From Pseudomonas anguilliseptica (GTDB lineage Bacteria > Pseudomonadota > Gammaproteobacteria > Pseudomonadales > Pseudomonadaceae), in the NCBI RefSeq assembly GCF_021375795.1, contig NZ_JAEIOI010000003.1:539402-603401 (forward strand): a stretch of 64,000 bases of DNA, in the 5' to 3' direction. The translations under genes were made by a program, and so were the position numbers. The first letter of the stretch is position 1; every line of letters begins with the position of its first letter. This document shows, one piece after another, positions 17,743 to 26,945 of this stretch. A model generated the notes under the pieces. The model searched no databases and was not told where the DNA came from. It saw only the letters and a program-made list of their open reading frames with translations.

Positions 17743-18711
17743 GTGCACGCCATGCTGCCCCTGCTCGACCAACTGGCGTTTCCGGCCATCCGCCGGGGCC
17801 AGCTGGAAGCGCTGCAGATCAACCTGACCTACCGCTGCAACCAGCGCTGCCTGCATTGCCATGTGAATGCCGGGCCGACCCGCACCGAGGCCATGACCGA
17901 TGAAAGCCTGGCCCTGCTGCATCAGGTGATTGATGCCCACCCCGTCCACACACTCGACCTCACCGGCGGCGCGCCGGAAATGCACCCGCGTTTTCGCGAA
18001 ATCGTCAGCCACGCCCGGCGTGAAGGCCTGCGGGTGATCGACCGCTGCAACCTGACCATCTTGAGCGAACCCGGCTATGAGGACCTGGCGCAGTTTCTCG
18101 CCGACCAGGGTGTGGAAATCAGTGCATCCCTGCCTTGTTACTCCCGCGACAACGTCGACAAGCAGCGCGGCGATGGTGTGTTCGACGCCAGCATCAAGGG
18201 CCTGCAACAACTCAACGCCCTTGGCTACGGCCAGCCGGGCAGCGGTCTGATTCTCAACCTGGTGTACAACCCGCAAGGCCCGAGCCTGCCGCCACCGCAA
18301 GCGGCGCTGGAGGCCGATTACAAACGCCACCTGGTCGAGGACTTCGGCATCGTCTTCAACCACCTGCTGTGCATCACCAACCAGCCGATTGCGCGCTTTG
18401 GCAGCACCCTGGTCAGCAAAGGCCAGTTCAACGGCTATATGCAGCTGCTGCGCGACAGCTACCGCCCGGAAAACCTCGAAGCCTTGATGTGCCGCAGCCT
18501 GGTCAGCGTCGACTGGCAGGGCTACCTGTACGACTGCGATTTCAACCAGATGCTCGATCTGCCGCTGCCTGAGCTGATCGGCCGTGACCGTCCGCACCTG
18601 CGCGACCTGCTCGGTGCAACGCTGGCCGGCAACTCCATCGTGACCCGCGATCATTGCTACGCCTGCACCGCTGGCCAGGGTTCCAGCTGCGGCGGCTCTT
18701 TAACCTCCTAA
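17743..18711 (+). CDS. arsS: ArsS-type radical SAM/Cys-rich protein
   Basis: The 322-residue protein has the radical SAM cluster motif CNQRCLHC (Cys33, 37, 40), LDLTGGAPEM for SAM binding, and a C-terminal DUF3641-like region rich in Cys: YDCDFNQM, CYACTAGQGSSCGGS. The family (arsenosugar biosynthesis radical SAM protein ArsS, rSAM_SeCys) has selenocysteine members; here the C-terminal site is Cys and no in-frame TGA occurs. ArsS makes deoxyadenosyl-dimethylarsine. The start is a GTG with AAGGAG six bases upstream. It is the first gene of a six-gene operon. No ArsM methylase gene is in this operon, so the substrate may differ. Confidence 0.82.
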   Translation: MHAMLPLLDQLAFPAIRRGQLEALQINLTYRCNQRCLHCHVNAGPTRTEAMTDESLALLHQVIDAHPVHTLDLTGGAPEMHPRFREIVSHARREGLRVIDRCNLTILSEPGYEDLAQFLADQGVEISASLPCYSRDNVDKQRGDGVFDASIKGLQQLNALGYGQPGSGLILNLVYNPQGPSLPPPQAALEADYKRHLVEDFGIVFNHLLCITNQPIARFGSTLVSKGQFNGYMQLLRDSYRPENLEALMCRSLVSVDWQGYLYDCDFNQMLDLPLPELIGRDRPHLRDLLGATLAGNSIVTRDHCYACTAGQGSSCGGSLTS

Positions 18712-18721
18712 GGATCAATCC

Positions 18722-20113
18722 ATGCAACCCACCAGTCTGACCGGCTTGTTCTTCTGGGGTTTTCTCGTGGTCTACGGCGCGCTGATGCTGGCCTTGTCGC
18801 CACGCGCTGTAACCCTTGGCGGTTTCTTCAATGGCGAGGACAACCAGGGCCGCAGCGCCAGCCCGTGGTTGATCACCTCAAGCATCTTTATCAGCTGGAT
18901 CTTCGCCAAATCGGTGACCAACGCCGCCAATCTGGGGGCGACTTACGGCCTGGTCGGCGGCCTGGCCTATGCCATGTACTGGCTGTCGATTCCGCTTACC
19001 GGCTTTGTCATCTACCGCCTGCGTCGGCGCTTTGCCGCGACCGGCCTGGTGAGCTTTCTCAGCAGCCACTACGGCCGAGGCGCGGCGCTGGCGTTCTCGG
19101 CGGCGATTCTGATTCGCCTGTTCAACGAGGTGTGGAGCAACACCGCCGTGGTCGGCGGTTATTACGGCGACTCCGGCAGCATCGAGTTTATTGCCTCGGC
19201 CTTGCTGTTTACCGCCGTGACCCTGGCCTACAGCCTGCGTGGCGGCTTGCGCAGCTCGATCATCACCGATGCGGCGCAAGCGGCGATCTTCGTGATTGCC
19301 CTGGTCTGGGTGCTGGGTCTGGTGCTGCCACAGCATTCGCCGACTGAGTTGGCCAGCACCAGCCACTGGGCGCTGAATGCCGGCGTCGACCTGCTGCTGG
19401 TCGCCGGCCTGCAGGCCTTCAGCTATGGCTTCCATGACCCGGTGCTGACCGATCGAGGCTTTATCAGCGAAGAAAAGGCCATGCGCCGCTCCTTCGTGAT
19501 TGCCGGGGTGCTCGGCTTTATCGCCATCCTCGCCTTTAGCCTGATCGGCGTGCATGCGCAGCTGGTGGGCGTTGCCGCCTCGGACAATGTGCCGGCCGCC
19601 CTGGCCAAGAGCCTGGGCATCGGCGCGCTGCTGGTGATGACCGTGGTGATGGTTTCCGCTGCCGGCTCGACCCTGGATTCGACCTTTTCCAGCCTGGCCA
19701 AACTGGCCGGGCGCGAGCTGCCGAAACTGGCTGGCCGCGACCTCGGGCAGAAAGCCATTGGCGTCGGCATGGCGGTGATGGTGCTGTTCGCCCTGCTCGG
19801 CAACCTGCCGATGATCGCCGGCACCGACATCCTCAAGGCCACCACCATCAGCGGCACCATGGTGATTGGCTTGGCCCCGGTGTTTGTCCTGCACGGCCTG
19901 ACCACGCCAACCCGCCTGGGCTTTCACCTGAGTTTCTGGACCGGCCTGGGCCTCGGCGTCGCGCTGACCCTGAACTGGATTCCACAAAGCTGGGCCATCG
20001 GCGACGGCAAGTATGCGTTGCTGCTCGGCACCAACCTGTATGGCCTCGGGCTCTGTGTACTCGGCTATCTGCTGCCCGGCTGGCTGCTGCACCGCAAAAC
20101 AGGTAACGCCTGA
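18722..20113 (+). CDS. Sodium:solute symporter family transporter
   Basis: The 463-residue protein has about 13 hydrophobic segments typical of the SSS family (LeuT fold), with conserved SIFISWIFAKSV in helix 1-2 and MTVVMVSAAGSTLDSTFSSLAK in the Na2-site helix. It should import a solute with Na+. The solute is not evident. It starts ten bases after the radical SAM gene behind AAGGA, and its stop codon overlaps the ATG of the next gene. Its place in the operon suggests that it brings in the substrate of the pathway or a related anion or organic acid. Confidence 0.85.
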   Translation: MQPTSLTGLFFWGFLVVYGALMLALSPRAVTLGGFFNGEDNQGRSASPWLITSSIFISWIFAKSVTNAANLGATYGLVGGLAYAMYWLSIPLTGFVIYRLRRRFAATGLVSFLSSHYGRGAALAFSAAILIRLFNEVWSNTAVVGGYYGDSGSIEFIASALLFTAVTLAYSLRGGLRSSIITDAAQAAIFVIALVWVLGLVLPQHSPTELASTSHWALNAGVDLLLVAGLQAFSYGFHDPVLTDRGFISEEKAMRRSFVIAGVLGFIAILAFSLIGVHAQLVGVAASDNVPAALAKSLGIGALLVMTVVMVSAAGSTLDSTFSSLAKLAGRELPKLAGRDLGQKAIGVGMAVMVLFALLGNLPMIAGTDILKATTISGTMVIGLAPVFVLHGLTTPTRLGFHLSFWTGLGLGVALTLNWIPQSWAIGDGKYALLLGTNLYGLGLCVLGYLLPGWLLHRKTGNA

Positions 20114-21081
20114 TGCGTGCTGGCCGCGACTGCCCACTGGACTACCGCCTTACGCGGGATGCCTTTAGCGGTGAGCCGCTGTTCGACTGCCAGGCGCTGT
20201 ATGTGGTCGGCGGCCTGTATGGCAATCGCCAGGCCCTGACCGCTCTGCAACGGCGCTTGGCGGCGGAGCCAAAGGCGCGGGTGGTGTTTAACGGCGACGC
20301 CCACTGGTTTGACCGCGACCCCGAGATTTTCCAGCAGATCGAGCAGGGTCTCAGTGCCCACCTGGCCCTGCGCGGCAATGTTGAAACCGAGCTGGGTCGC
20401 GCGGATGACAGCGGAGCCGGCTGCGGCTGCGCCTACCCGATGGACGTGGATGACGCGGTGGTCGAGCGCTCCAATGCCATCCAGCAGGTATTGAACCGAA
20501 CTGTGCAGGGCTTGCCGGGCATAGCCGAACGCCTGGCGTCACGGCCGAGCACGGCACTGGTCAGTGTGGCCGGGCGGCGCGTGGCGATCAGCCATGGCGA
20601 CGAGCAATCCCTGGCTGGCTGGAGCTGCTCGCGGGAATCGCTCAGTGCGCCTGAGCGTCAGCAGCAGCTGGATAGCTGGTTCGTCGCGAACAGCGTGCAG
20701 GTGCTCGCCACCAGCCATACCTGCTCGGCAGTGGCGTCAAACCTTGAGTACGGCGCGCTGATCAATAACGGCGCGGCCGGGCTACCGAACTTTGCCGGCG
20801 GTTGCTATGGCCTGCTCAGCCGCATAGCCAGCACGCCGCACCCGGCGGCGCTTTACCGTTGCCAGCGTGACGGCCTGTTTATCGAAGCGCTGCCTTTGAA
20901 TTACGACCACACAGCTTTTCTCGCCGACTTCGACCGCCAGTGGCCTGCTGATAGCCCGGCGGCGTTGTCCTACCGTGCACGGGTGCTCGGCCAACTGAGC
21001 GACCGCCCCGAGACTGCTCTGCTGGGTGGTTTTAGCCTGTGCCAAAGCCTCTGCGCCCTGGAGGCGCTGACTGATGAATAG
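20113..21081 (+). CDS. Calcineurin-like metallophosphoesterase, degenerate motif I
   Basis: The 322-residue protein has the calcineurin-like layout: VVGGLYGNRQAL (motif I position), NGDAHWFDRD, LRGNVETE, ISHGDEQS, LATSHTC and NNGAAGLPNF. In motif I the usual Asp and His of GDxHG are replaced (GGLYG), while later metal ligands look intact, so dimetal chemistry may be altered. CGCAYPMDVDD adds a Cys pair not usual in the fold. The start overlaps the stop of the symporter gene (TGATG), and the gene ends eight bases inside the next, so translation is coupled. The substrate is unknown. Confidence 0.7.
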   Translation: MRAGRDCPLDYRLTRDAFSGEPLFDCQALYVVGGLYGNRQALTALQRRLAAEPKARVVFNGDAHWFDRDPEIFQQIEQGLSAHLALRGNVETELGRADDSGAGCGCAYPMDVDDAVVERSNAIQQVLNRTVQGLPGIAERLASRPSTALVSVAGRRVAISHGDEQSLAGWSCSRESLSAPERQQQLDSWFVANSVQVLATSHTCSAVASNLEYGALINNGAAGLPNFAGGCYGLLSRIASTPHPAALYRCQRDGLFIEALPLNYDHTAFLADFDRQWPADSPAALSYRARVLGQLSDRPETALLGGFSLCQSLCALEALTDE

Positions 21082-23215
21082 CCGCAAACTGGCTCTGATG
21101 GGCCTGATCCTCGCGCTGCTGGGCAGTTTCTTTGTCTTCGATATCGGCCAGTACCTCAACCTGGACGCACTCAAGGCGCAGCAAGCGGCGCTGAATGCTC
21201 AAGTGGCCGCGCAGCCCTGGCTAGCGGCGGGGCTGTTCTTTCTCGCTTACGTTGCGGTCACGGCCTTGTCGCTACCCGGCGCGGCCCTGATGACCTTGCT
21301 GGCCGGCGCGCTATTTGGCCTGTTACAGGGGTTTATCCTGGTGTCCTTCGCCTCGACGCTGGGCGCGACACTGGCCATGCTCAGCAGCCGTTTTCTGCTG
21401 CGCGATTGGGTGCAAAGCCGCTTCGGCCAGCGCCTGACCGGTATTGATGCGGGCATCGAACGTGAAGGCGCGTTCTACCTGTTCGCGCTGCGCCTGGTGC
21501 CGCTGTTTCCGTTCTTTCTGATCAACCTGGCCATGGGCCTGACCCGCCTGCCGGCGCGTACCTACTGGTGGGTCAGCCAGCTCGGCATGCTGCCGGGCAC
21601 CCTGGTGTATGTGAACGCCGGGCGCGAACTGGGCCAGCTGGAGTCGCTCGCCGGCATCCTCTCGCCGGGGCTGCTCGGTGCCTTTGTCCTACTTGGGGTG
21701 TTCCCGTTGATTGCGCGCAAGCTGCTCGGCCTGATCCAGGCACGGCGGGTGTACGCCGGCTGGCACAAACCGAAAACCTTCGACCGCAACCTGCTGGTGA
21801 TCGGCGCCGGTGCCGGTGGCCTGGTCAGCGCCTATATCGCTGCGGCGGTGAAGGCCAAGGTCAGCCTGATCGAAAAACACCAGATGGGCGGCGACTGCCT
21901 GAACACCGGCTGCGTGCCGTCCAAGGCGCTGCTGCGTTCGGCCAAGTTGGCCAATGAACTGAAAAAGGGCCCGGCGCTGGGCTTTACCGGCGTGCAGGGC
22001 ACGGTGGATTTTCCGGCCGTGATGCAGCGCATTCAGCGAGTGATTGCCGATATCGAACCGCATGACTCGGTGGAGCGCTACACCGGCCTGGGCGTCGAGG
22101 TGATTCAGGGCGAAGCGAAGATTCTTTCGCCCTGGAGCGTGGAAGTGAATGGCCAGACCCTGACCAGCCGCAACCTGATTATCGCCGCCGGCGCGCGGCC
22201 GTTGGTGCCGAAGATTCCTGGGCTGGAGCAGGTGCAGAGCTACACCTCGGACAGCATCTGGAGCCTGCGCGAGCAACCACGCTGGCTGCTGGTGCTCGGC
22301 GGCGGGCCGATTGGCTGCGAGCTGGCCCAGGCCTTCCAGCGCCTCGGCAGCCAGGTGATTCAGGTGGAGCTGGCCGAGCGCCTGCTGCCGCGTGAAGACG
22401 CCGATGCCAGCGAACTGGTCTTGAACAGCCTGCGCGCCGACGGTGTGGATGTGCGCCTGCAACACCGCGCCGAACGTTTTGAAGTGGTGGATGGCGAACA
22501 GCGCATGGTCGCCCGCCGGCTGGATACCGGCGAGGAGGTGACCATCGCCTTCGACGGCCTGCTACTGGCCCTCGGCCGGGTGGCCAATGTCACGGGTTAC
22601 GGCGTCGAGGAACTGGGCCTGACGGTGCGGCCCAACGGCACCCTGGAGGTCGACGAGTATCTGGCGACACGCTTCCCCAATATCTATGCGGTGGGCGATG
22701 TCACCGGGCCGTACCAGTTCACCCACGTGGCGGCGCACCAGGCCTGGTATGCGGCGGTGAATGCGCTATTTAGCCCGCTAAAACGCTTTAAGGTGGATTA
22801 TCGGGTGATTCCCGCCTGCACCTTTACCGACCCCGAAGTCGCCCGCGTCGGCCTGAGTGAAAGTGAGGCCAAGGCGCAGAATATCGCCTATGAGGTGACC
22901 CGTTACGGTATCGACGACCTGGATCGGGCCATCGCTGACGAGGCTGCCCACGGCTTTGTCAAAGTGCTGACCGTGCCGGGCAAGGACCAGATTCTCGGGG
23001 TGACCATCGTCGGCGAGCACGCCGGGGAACTGCTCGCCGAATACGTGCTGGCAATGAAACATAATCTCGGCCTGAACAAGATTCTCGGCACCATCCACAG
23101 CTACCCGACCATGGCCGAAGCCAACAAATACGCGGCCGGCGAATGGAAACGCGCCCATGCGCCGCAGGGGCTGCTGCGGTTAGTGCAACGCTTCCATAGC
23201 TGGCGCCGCAGCTGA
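21074..23215 (+). CDS. TVP38/DedA membrane domain fused to flavin disulfide reductase
   Basis: This 713-residue fusion starts with a TVP38/TMEM64 (SNARE-associated) membrane domain of about 225 residues (GALFGLLQGF, FALRLVPLFPFFLIN). A pyridine nucleotide-disulfide oxidoreductase follows: FAD motif GAGAGGLVSAY, redox-active CLNTGCVPSK, NAD motif GGGPIGCELAQ, AVGDVTG, and the dimer-interface HSYPTMAE near the C-terminus. It resembles mercuric reductase and lipoamide dehydrogenase, but the C-terminal Cys pair of mercuric reductase and an N-terminal metal-binding domain are absent. The electron acceptor is unknown. Overlaps on both sides indicate coupled translation. Confidence 0.85.
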   Translation: MNSRKLALMGLILALLGSFFVFDIGQYLNLDALKAQQAALNAQVAAQPWLAAGLFFLAYVAVTALSLPGAALMTLLAGALFGLLQGFILVSFASTLGATLAMLSSRFLLRDWVQSRFGQRLTGIDAGIEREGAFYLFALRLVPLFPFFLINLAMGLTRLPARTYWWVSQLGMLPGTLVYVNAGRELGQLESLAGILSPGLLGAFVLLGVFPLIARKLLGLIQARRVYAGWHKPKTFDRNLLVIGAGAGGLVSAYIAAAVKAKVSLIEKHQMGGDCLNTGCVPSKALLRSAKLANELKKGPALGFTGVQGTVDFPAVMQRIQRVIADIEPHDSVERYTGLGVEVIQGEAKILSPWSVEVNGQTLTSRNLIIAAGARPLVPKIPGLEQVQSYTSDSIWSLREQPRWLLVLGGGPIGCELAQAFQRLGSQVIQVELAERLLPREDADASELVLNSLRADGVDVRLQHRAERFEVVDGEQRMVARRLDTGEEVTIAFDGLLLALGRVANVTGYGVEELGLTVRPNGTLEVDEYLATRFPNIYAVGDVTGPYQFTHVAAHQAWYAAVNALFSPLKRFKVDYRVIPACTFTDPEVARVGLSESEAKAQNIAYEVTRYGIDDLDRAIADEAAHGFVKVLTVPGKDQILGVTIVGEHAGELLAEYVLAMKHNLGLNKILGTIHSYPTMAEANKYAAGEWKRAHAPQGLLRLVQRFHSWRRS

Positions 23216-23946
23216 TGCGCAGGTTACTGCTGGCCCTGCTGATGCTGTCGCCGCTGGCCCAGGCCGATAACCAACTGACGCCCTGGACGGACGGCCCGCC
23301 CAGCGGCGAGTGGTCGGCGCCCTGGCGTCTGGCGGATATTCCCAAGCTAAAGCCATCCACGCGCACGCTGGTCGAGCAGGATGGCCAGCCAGTGCTGCGC
23401 ATTCAGGCTGATGCTGCGGCCGGCGGTCTGCTACATCCGCTGGACCTGCCCGGCGATCAGCCCTGGCAACTGAGCTGGCAATGGCGCACCGAGCAGAAAC
23501 TGGACAAGGCGCGCTTCGCCACCCGTGAAGGTGACGACTACGCCGCGCGGGTTTATGTGCTGCTGGATTACCCGCTGGATTCGCTGAGCTTTGTCACCCG
23601 GCAAAAGCTGCGCCTGGCGCGTGCCTTCTTTGATCCGAATCTGCCGGCGGCGACCCTCAGCTACGTCTGGGACAACCGTGCCGCGCCCGGCACCCACGCG
23701 CGCAGCGCCTACACCGAAACGGTGGAAATGCAGGTGCTGCGCGGCCCGGAAGCGCCGCTGGGGCAATGGCTCAGTGAAAGCCGTGATCTAAAGGCGGATG
23801 CCATCGCAGCCTTTGGCAGCGCCCCGCGCAGAATTCTCGGCGTGGTGTTTGCCGCCGACAGCGACAACACTGGCGAGTCCGCCGACAGCTATTTCGCCAC
23901 GCCGCTGTTACAGCATCCCCTGACAGACGACAGCACAAGCCCGTAG
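23215..23946 (+). CDS. DUF3047 exported protein
   Basis: The 243-residue protein has a signal peptide (MRRLLLALLMLSPLAQA) and a beta-rich periplasmic body. It matches DUF3047 by GDDYAARVYVLLDYPL, LSYVWDNRAAPGT and the C-terminal VVFAADSDNTGESADSYFA. The domain has no established biochemical function. The ATG overlaps the stop of the preceding fusion gene. In this operon it would be the periplasmic component next to the membrane-bound flavoprotein. Confidence 0.8.
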   Translation: MRRLLLALLMLSPLAQADNQLTPWTDGPPSGEWSAPWRLADIPKLKPSTRTLVEQDGQPVLRIQADAAAGGLLHPLDLPGDQPWQLSWQWRTEQKLDKARFATREGDDYAARVYVLLDYPLDSLSFVTRQKLRLARAFFDPNLPAATLSYVWDNRAAPGTHARSAYTETVEMQVLRGPEAPLGQWLSESRDLKADAIAAFGSAPRRILGVVFAADSDNTGESADSYFATPLLQHPLTDDSTSP

Positions 23947-23963
23947 CATAACGGCACATCGTT

Positions 23964-25058
23964 TTGAGCCATGGATGCCTGCGTTTGAACCATCACTACG
24001 ACCTCCTGCTGCTCGGCGCCGGCCATGCCCACCTTGGTGTGCTGCGGCGCTGGGCGTTGATCGAACGACCACCGGGGCGTATCGCATTACTCAGCGCCGG
24101 ACCGGTGGCCTGGTACTCGGGCATGCTGCCGGGGCTGCTGGCTGGGCGACACAGCGCGGCGGATTGCCAGATCGAACTGCAGGCACTGTGTCGCGCGGCC
24201 AAGGTCGAGCTGATCGTCAGCCCGGTGGAAAGCCTGTCCGCCGCCCAGCAACAGGTGCAACTGACCGACGGACGAACCCTGAATGCCAGCTGGCTGTCGC
24301 TGAATATCGGCGCGCAGGTTGGCGCACCGCCCCAGCAAGGCGACGCCATGCAGACGCTGGCGGTCAAACCCTTTGCCGAGTTTCTTGCCGGTTGGCAACG
24401 CTGGCAGGCCGCACCACAGCCTCTGACAATTCTCGGCGGCGGCGCAGCGGGGGTTGAGCTGGCGCTGGCTTTGGCCGGGCAGGTGCCGCAGCTGGCGCTG
24501 TTCTGCGCCGGTCACCTGCTCGATGGTTTGTCGGCTGGCGTGCGCTTGCGCGCCCTCGGCCATCTGCGCCAACGCGGCGTGTGGGTGCGTGAGGATTGCC
24601 CGATCAGCCGTATCGAAGGCGACTGCCTGCTCAGCGGTGACGAACCGGTCTGGCGCGGTCAACGCTTGTTGCTGGCCAGTGGAACAAAGGCCTTTGCCTG
24701 GCCTGCACACAGCGGTCTGGGCTGCGATGAACAGGGTTTTGTACTGATCGCGCCGACACTGCAGAGCTACACCCACCCGACGATCTTCGCCGCCGGCGAC
24801 TGCGCCAGCCTGCCCGGTGCGCGCAAAAGCGGTGTCTATGCCGTGCGCCAGGGCCCGGTGCTGGCGGCCAACCTCAACGCCGCGTTACGTGGCCTGCCGC
24901 TCAAACGCTACCACCCGCAACGACAAAGCCTGGCGCTGCTCGCCACCGGCGATGGCGGCGCGCTGCTGGACTGGCATGGGCACAGTGCCGGTGGCCAGTT
25001 CTATGGCCACTGGAAGGATTTTCTCGACCGTGGATTTATCCAGCGTCATCGCCTTTGA
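23964..25058 (+). CDS. FAD-dependent oxidoreductase, SelD-associated type
   Basis: The protein of about 364 residues has an FAD fold (LLLLGAGHAHLGVLRRW), AWYSGMLPGLLAGRH, an NAD fold (TILGGGAAGVELALALAG) and FAAGDCASLPGARKSGVYAVRQGP. It resembles NADH dehydrogenase type II. The AHLGVLRRW and SGMLPG signatures fit the family found as an N-terminal extension of SelD in some bacteria (TIGR03169), here without the SelD part. The frame has no ATG: TTG at 23964 or TTG at 23985 are the options, and neither has a strong ribosome site. It is the last gene of the radical SAM operon. Confidence 0.75.
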   Translation: MSHGCLRLNHHYDLLLLGAGHAHLGVLRRWALIERPPGRIALLSAGPVAWYSGMLPGLLAGRHSAADCQIELQALCRAAKVELIVSPVESLSAAQQQVQLTDGRTLNASWLSLNIGAQVGAPPQQGDAMQTLAVKPFAEFLAGWQRWQAAPQPLTILGGGAAGVELALALAGQVPQLALFCAGHLLDGLSAGVRLRALGHLRQRGVWVREDCPISRIEGDCLLSGDEPVWRGQRLLLASGTKAFAWPAHSGLGCDEQGFVLIAPTLQSYTHPTIFAAGDCASLPGARKSGVYAVRQGPVLAANLNAALRGLPLKRYHPQRQSLALLATGDGGALLDWHGHSAGGQFYGHWKDFLDRGFIQRHRL

Positions 25059-25373
25059 CGGCGCGTTAGGGTCTACTGCACAGCATTAAGGCAGTGCGCG
25101 AAACAGGCCCTTAGGGATTAACCCACCTGCGACCAAAGTGCCATGGCCGCGAACCGCCATGGGTGCTCGAATCAACCTCCCACCAAAGGTTGGCCGCAGG
25201 GAGCGACACCCGCTATGGTCTATAGATTCGCCGACAGCGGCCGATTGCCTGAGCAGGTATATCCGGCTGCACGCACGCAGGTTCCAGCAGGCATGGCCCG
25301 CCCATACAGCAGCGGCGCGCCACTGGCAGTTTCTGGTGTTGGCTCGACCAGAATAAAAATAATGAGGTTTGTC
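25059..25373. other. Intergenic region before the chemoreceptor gene
   Basis: These 315 bases end the radical SAM operon and lead into the chemoreceptor gene. The receptor frame is open here, but codons upstream of 25374 look unlike a receptor and have no ribosome site. An inverted repeat CCATGGC / GCCATGG lies at about 25141-25162. I see no RNA gene, riboswitch or clear terminator. Confidence 0.4.
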
Positions 25374-26945
25374 ATGCGCTCTGCGTTTATTTCCTACCCC
25401 AAGGCCTGCCTGCTGCATGCCATCGGGCTGGCCGGGTTGATGGCGGCCTATCAGCAAATACAAGTGCCCTGGTTTATCAGCATTCCGTCCTTTCTGCTGC
25501 TGGCCCTGTGGCCCTGGCTGGGCCCCTGGCAGCGCCAGCATGAAGAACTGCCGGCGCAGAGCGACGCCGCCAACGACGCCTTCAGCAACCTCAGCCAGAG
25601 CCTGTCCCAACAGACCTGCCACAACGCCCTGGCCGCAGCCGAAGTGGCCCACGCCGCGCAGCAACTGGCCGGCAAACTGCACTCGCAGCTAAGTGCCACC
25701 GAGCAGATCAACCAGGCCGCCGAGGCCATCACCCACACCGAACAGGACAATGCCCAGCGCGCCGAACAGACCCTGCTGGCCGCGCAGAGCGTGCGACAGA
25801 ACAGCAGCAGCGGGCAGCAGGAACTGCGTCAGGCCATTGATGCCATGCAGCACCTGAGCGCGCAGACCGCCACCAGCCGCGAGCTGATCGACGGCCTCAG
25901 CAGCCGCACCGAACAGATCGAGAAAGTCACCCAGGTGATCCAGTCGATTGCCAGCCAGACCAACCTGCTGGCGCTCAATGCGGCCATCGAAGCGGCCCGC
26001 GCCGGCGACCTGGGGCGCGGTTTTGCCGTGGTCGCCGATGAAGTGCGCAACCTCGCCGGACGCACCAGCAGCGCCACCGAGGAAGTCGGGCAGATCGTCA
26101 GCGATATCCGCCAGCAGAGCGCGGCGGTGGTCAGCCATATGCAACAGCAGGCCGAGCAGCTGACCCAGGCCGCGCAGCAGGTCGAGCACACCGGCGAGCA
26201 GTTGCAGGGGATTGCTGCACTGGCGGTGGATGTGGAAAACCAGGTCAGCCAGATCGACAGCGGCACCCGCCATAATCACGAGCGCCTGGCCGAACTGTCA
26301 GTGGCGGTCAGCCAGTTGCGCGGCGATGTCGGCGACAGTGAAGGGCAGACCCGCCAGCTCAGCAGCGCGGCCGAGCGTCTGGTCGCGCAGGCCGAAAGCG
26401 TCAGCGAACAGCTCGCCGAAGTCGGCCTGGATGACTACCACCAGCGCATCTATGACCTCGCCCGCAACGCCGCCGCGCAGATTGCCGCGCAGTTCGAAGC
26501 GGACCTGCACAGCGGCCGGATCAGCACCAGCGACCTGTTCGACCGCCACTACCAGCCGATTGCCGGCAGCTTCCCGGCCAAGTACAAAACCCGCTTCGAC
26601 AGCTACGCCGATCAGGTACTGCCGGCCATTCAGGAACCGCTGCTCAGCCAGCACGAAGGTCTGGTGTTTGCCATCGCCTGCACCGCCGAAGGCTATGTGC
26701 CGACGCACAACGCTGCGTTCAACCACCCGCCCTGCGGCGACCGCGCCATCGACAGCGTGAAGAGCCGCAGCAAGCGTCTGTTCAACGACCGCACTGGCAT
26801 CCGCTGCGGCAGCCACCAGAAGTCGCTGCTGCTACAGACCTATATGCGTGACACCGGCGAGCTGATGCACGACCTGTCGGTACCGATCATGGTTCAGGGC
26901 CGCCACTGGGGCGGTTTGCGCCTGGGCTACAAACCCGAACCCTGA
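25374..26945 (+). CDS. Methyl-accepting chemotaxis protein without periplasmic domain
   Basis: The 523-residue receptor has a membrane hairpin at the N-terminus (about residues 12-52) and no periplasmic sensor. A signalling coiled coil follows with the hairpin tip [20 protein letters not shown] and [13 protein letters not shown]. The C-terminal 150 residues form a cytoplasmic domain with [26 protein letters not shown] and [11 protein letters not shown], a conserved Cache-like module seen at the end of some receptors. It probably senses a cytoplasmic or membrane signal. The start at 25374 has GAGG six bases upstream. No methylation enzymes or other che genes lie nearby. Confidence 0.88.
   Translation: MRSAFISYPKACLLHAIGLAGLMAAYQQIQVPWFISIPSFLLLALWPWLGPWQRQHEELPAQSDAANDAFSNLSQSLSQQTCHNALAAAEVAHAAQQLAGKLHSQLSATEQINQAAEAITHTEQDNAQRAEQTLLAAQSVRQNSSSGQQELRQAIDAMQHLSAQTATSRELIDGLSSRTEQIEKVTQVIQSIASQTNLLALNAAIEAARAGDLGRGFAVVADEVRNLAGRTSSATEEVGQIVSDIRQQSAAVVSHMQQQAEQLTQAAQQVEHTGEQLQGIAALAVDVENQVSQIDSGTRHNHERLAELSVAVSQLRGDVGDSEGQTRQLSSAAERLVAQAESVSEQLAEVGLDDYHQRIYDLARNAAAQIAAQFEADLHSGRISTSDLFDRHYQPIAGSFPAKYKTRFDSYADQVLPAIQEPLLSQHEGLVFAIACTAEGYVPTHNAAFNHPPCGDRAIDSVKSRSKRLFNDRTGIRCGSHQKSLLLQTYMRDTGELMHDLSVPIMVQGRHWGGLRLGYKPEP

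Noticed and set aside
21074..23215. Annotation as mercuric reductase (merA)
   Set aside because: There is no N-terminal HMA domain, no C-terminal Cys pair and no mer regulator or transport gene nearby; only the generic redox CxxxxC is shared.
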